Assembly (NCBI GenBank): GCA_965153455.1
Contig: OZ234497.1
Location: forward strand, 8,680,001-8,744,000
Length of the DNA stretch: 64,000 nucleotides
Direction: 5' to 3'
DNA from: Sphagnum compactum
Lineage: Eukaryota > Bryophyta > Sphagnopsida > Sphagnales
The notes beneath the pieces were generated by a model. That model was not told the origin of the DNA, made no database searches, and worked only from the letters and a program-made list of their open reading frames with translations. The translations under genes and the position numbers were made by a program. Positions 61,138-64,000 of the stretch are shown here, piece after piece; the first letter of the stretch is position 1; every line of letters starts with the position of its first letter.

Positions 61138-63199
61138 TTAGATCTTTGTGGTGCTGATCACATCAAAATGCAGCCCATTCCTTTGCAACCTTTGCAAATA
61201 ATCAGTCCCACTAAAAACTATGGCTGGTGTATAGACACCTCCTTTAGGCAAGTGCTTTCTCTCATCTAGCATGAGAAGAGCAGCTTGAATGCACACAATG
61301 GGTGTGGTCACGTAGCCAATTTCTGGGCCTGAAACCCGTGTCAACACCTGCTTATCCGGCTCCTTCCCAGGAGAAATAGTTTTGGAATCACTGTAACCAC
61401 GCCCAACAAACCACATCTTGAAAGATGCAGCTCTCACTTCCTCCTCACTTGGACCCTCCTTGTGGAAGATACCAAGGGAGAAAATCTCTGGGTACTGGAT
61501 TAGCAACTTTTGACCAAATTTGTAAGCACTCAGCACTGATATCAGGCAGCCGATCACAAAAACAGCAATCACCCCAATAATCGACTTCTGGATTAAATAA
61601 CAGCCATAGTGCACAGGCTTGATGGATGTCCAAGCACTTTTGTTCGCATTGGATGATGTTGGGGACCCTTCGTTGTCAGCAGTTGGAAGACCACTTGGGT
61701 TTTCAACCACAGTGGAGTGTGTACGGCGGACAACTGTTGGATCTGCAATTGGAAATCTTATTGCCCAGCCATCTGCATTTTCCTGCCAGTGAACCCATCC
61801 TGATTTCTTCTTTGCTGGTCCCCCTGGGATCTATCAAACCAAGACAAAAAATCAGATTACTAAATTACTATTACTATCATGCAGTAATTGTACCTTTCAC
61901 ATAGCTGTTCAGCACTTGTTTGGAGTTGAGCTTCTGACAAATCCCTGGATTTCTCCATCTATTACTACTTCATTGTACATGAACCACAACCATTGCATGA
62001 GTCAATTGGAGATTCTCTTCTCCAAAAGCTAACAAATGTTAATAAGGCGACCCAGTATGACAAGGACACTGAAGTCAAGAGACAAATGCATAATCTGTTG
62101 CTCTGATCCATACTGAATTTGAGTTTCAAGGAATTCACCTATTCATGTCAAAGAATGGTACCTGGTTGTATTTAGGTTTGTTTAACAGAGGGTACCTGTG
62201 GGCGTGCCCTTCTAGGCCTGGACTTTCGAAGCTCCCGAATATGTGACATATTTGTAACCCCGAGAACTGCAGATTCCCAAGTGCCAAGGTTGCCCTTCAT
62301 TCTATGGCCTGCAGATTCAAGGACCAGGTATGAGTCGACACTGTGAGGAACCGAAGGGGCCTCAAATTGCTGGGTGTTGAAGATCACTCCAAATTCTGCA
62401 GGGATGCAATCATAACCGCAAGCACTTACTACCAGCGCCCCTGCCATCAAATTCAGAGACTCACCCATCCACCCATGCCCCCTTCTTCTTGTCATGAACA
62501 CAGAGTGATTGTCTCTTACATAGAAGAAGAATTCAAGTCATGGACCCTCTCATAATGTAATGACACCTTCCTTTTCCATACTTCTGATACAATGTCAAAC
62601 CCTAACCCTAACTTTAACTTGCTGGAAGCCATGGCTCCGTTCAACCAAGAGAAAACGACAAGGGCAGAGAGTTTCAGGGAAGAAGAAGCTCTTCTTCTTC
62701 GGACAAAAGAAAGAAAAATCGCACCAGTCTGCTTGGCTTTCTCATGGTACAGAACCTCCATGCGCTCCATAAACTCGGGTTCTCCAGTAATATCCAAGTA
62801 ATCAACGCCGGCCTCCACACACGCTTCCACTACAGGTTGACCATACTTCCGGTAAGGCCCCACACAGCTCACCAACACTCTAGTCTTCCTGCACACAGCC
62901 CGCAGAGACGCCATGTCGTTCACATCTGCCTCATAAATTACGACCGACGGAGGAGAAGCATTGTCCGGATCGTTCCCACCTCCAGCACCAGCTGAAGAAG
63001 AAGAAGAAGAAGAAGAAGAAGAAGCATCAGCGGCCCATGTCAACGCTGCTGCCAGCTTCTTCTTGCTCCGACCAGCGATGCCGATCTTCCTGGGCTCCCT
63101 TCCCGTCACATTTCTGAACTTGAGAAGCTCCCGCAACACATATTTCCCCGTAAATCCCGACGCACCTAACACCACAATATCCACCAATTCCTCCTCCAT
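61138..63199 (-). CDS. Saccharopine dehydrogenase-like oxidoreductase
   Basis: Three exons on the minus strand, 63199-62725, 62440-62196 and 61830-61138, total 1413 nt (470 residues), with GT-AG borders and continuous phase. Start MEEELVDIVVLGASGFTG places the Rossmann nucleotide-binding motif G-A-S-G-F-T-G at residues 12-18. The conserved SCVGPYRKYGQPVVEACVEA and DYLDITGEPEFM follow, then ALVVSACGYDCIPAEF from exon 2. A hydrophobic span at about 323-343 (IIGVIAVFVIGCLISVL) would anchor the protein in a membrane, as in the SCCPDH family. Family substrates are not established, and most members do not make lysine intermediates. Length agrees with the Arabidopsis homologue (about 454 residues); the extra residues are a Ser/Gly-rich insert at about 57-82, coded by a (CTT)n tract. 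An upstream in-frame ATG at 63262 would add 21 unusual residues, so I prefer 63199. Confidence 0.93.
62597..62613. repeat. Telomere-like CCCTAA repeats in intron 1 of the SCCPDH-like gene
   Basis: AAACCCTAACCCTAACTTT, on the plus strand, is antisense to the gene. It has six-base CCCTAA units rather than the plant seven-base unit. Confidence 0.8.
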
Positions 63200-63544
63200 C
63201 TCCACAGATCTCTGCAAAAACAACCCAAAAAAAAATCTTCGAAATTCGCAAAGGGCGCGCAAACTCTCCTTGTCCTCGTCTTCTTCATCATCTTCTTCTT
63301 CTCGTCCTCCTGGGGGCCTTCTCCACCAATATGGATGAAAATGAGCTCCACATGGATGATAAAACAGTGTTCTGTCTTGTTTTCGTGTTGTTCACATCCA
63401 AGTGGGTACCTGTTCTGTTTTGCCTCTTCTTCTTTTAGGATTTGGTGTTTCTAGGGTTTTTTGGATCCGGACATTGCCATCATAATGTTCTGCATTTGTC
63501 TTGTCGAATCTTTTTTTTTTCGTCTTTTCGGTTGGTCAATTGCA

Positions 63545-63766
63545 ATGAACCGATTTGATGATGAGGAGGAGGAGGAGGAGGAGCTGGAGGAAGAGGAAGA
63601 GGAAGGGAGAAGAAGAAGAGGAGGAGGAGGAGGAGGAGGAGGAGGAGAAGGATGTTTTGTTGATGATGATTATGATGAGGATTTTTTGCTCTTCTTCAGT
63701 AAGGAAGGAAGCAGTAGTGCAAGAAGAAATTGTGGAGAAATTGTTGTTTGTCTACTCTTGACTTGA
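63545..63766 (+). other. Low-complexity acidic/Gly reading frame, divergent from the SCCPDH-like gene
   Basis: ATG at 63545 opens 73 codons: MNRFDDEEEEEEELEEEEE, then Arg and Gly runs, then VDDDYDEDFLLFF, ending TGA. It is mostly a (GAG)n/(GGA)n microsatellite (about 63562-63650), so coding status is doubtful. It could be the first exon of a divergent gene or just an expanded promoter repeat. Confidence 0.25.
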
Positions 63767-64000
63767 TGATAGTGAGCATCTTGTTACACGAATCCACAAG
63801 GTTTCAAACAATTTACTCTCAAGTTGCGTCTGAAGAGGTGATGGACCATGATTGAGCAAAACGCTTCTGTGGAGACTTATGGGCAGTGTAGTGTGTGTCT
63901 CAGGAGTTTCAATTAGGACGGGTTTCTCTGTTCTGGGATGTGTATGCTTCCTACCATGGGTTTTCAGTGGAAGAGATTGGCAGCATTTGTGTGAATGGGG

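Noticed and set aside
1-64000. tRNA, rRNA and CRISPR features
   Set aside because: No cloverleaf-like T-arm plus anticodon arrangement, rRNA core words or regularly spaced direct repeats were noticed by eye; a dedicated scan was not possible.

Overview
The window is nuclear DNA of a land plant. The evidence is TTTAGGG-type telomere-like motifs inside introns, GT-AG split genes whose closest remembered relatives are plant proteins, a Copia retrotransposon primed by an initiator-Met-tRNA-like site, TTA-flanked MITEs, and very long AT-rich intergenic stretches. Two features hint at a seedless plant such as a fern or lycophyte: a COI1-like relic, and intron-rich genes loaded with microsatellites. 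That placement is inference only.

Layout. At 1-508 (+) lie the last two exons of a TMEM205-like membrane protein. From 509 to about 12050 there is mostly decayed sequence: a 147-bp tandem repeat, a truncated LTR, one unrecognised ORF and a COI1-like receptor pseudogene. At 12352-21268 (+) is an intact 20-exon gene for condensin subunit 1 (CAP-D2); the exon model I built sums to 1493 codons plus stop. At 24275-29477 (-) is an intact 9-exon gene for a 1187-residue protein: a long Ser/Gln-rich N-terminal region joined to a Prune-like DHH domain in which two of four metal-binding motifs have changed. Its leader and upstream region (29478-31330) are packed with microsatellites.

From about 31.3 to 48 kb I see no intact gene. 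The region holds tandem repeats, a foldback element, a Harbinger-type MITE, two minisatellites, and a 5.7-kb segment bounded by inverted repeats that contains exon-like pieces and a Gly-rich pseudogene. From 48.8 to 55.9 kb lies a decayed Copia element on the minus strand, itself invaded twice by LTRs of a second family. One is a clean solo LTR with a 5-bp target duplication. The other is flanked by a roughly 260-bp duplication of Copia sequence, which points to recombination between elements. After 5 kb of AT-rich sequence, 61138-63199 (-) holds an intact 3-exon saccharopine-dehydrogenase-like oxidoreductase gene. A low-complexity reading frame lies divergently upstream of it.

The genes are independent loci with no evident joint pathway: chromosome condensation, a putative phosphoesterase-fold regulator, a membrane-anchored Rossmann oxidoreductase and a membrane protein. 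All exon boundaries come from reading GT-AG sites and frame continuity, not from transcripts.
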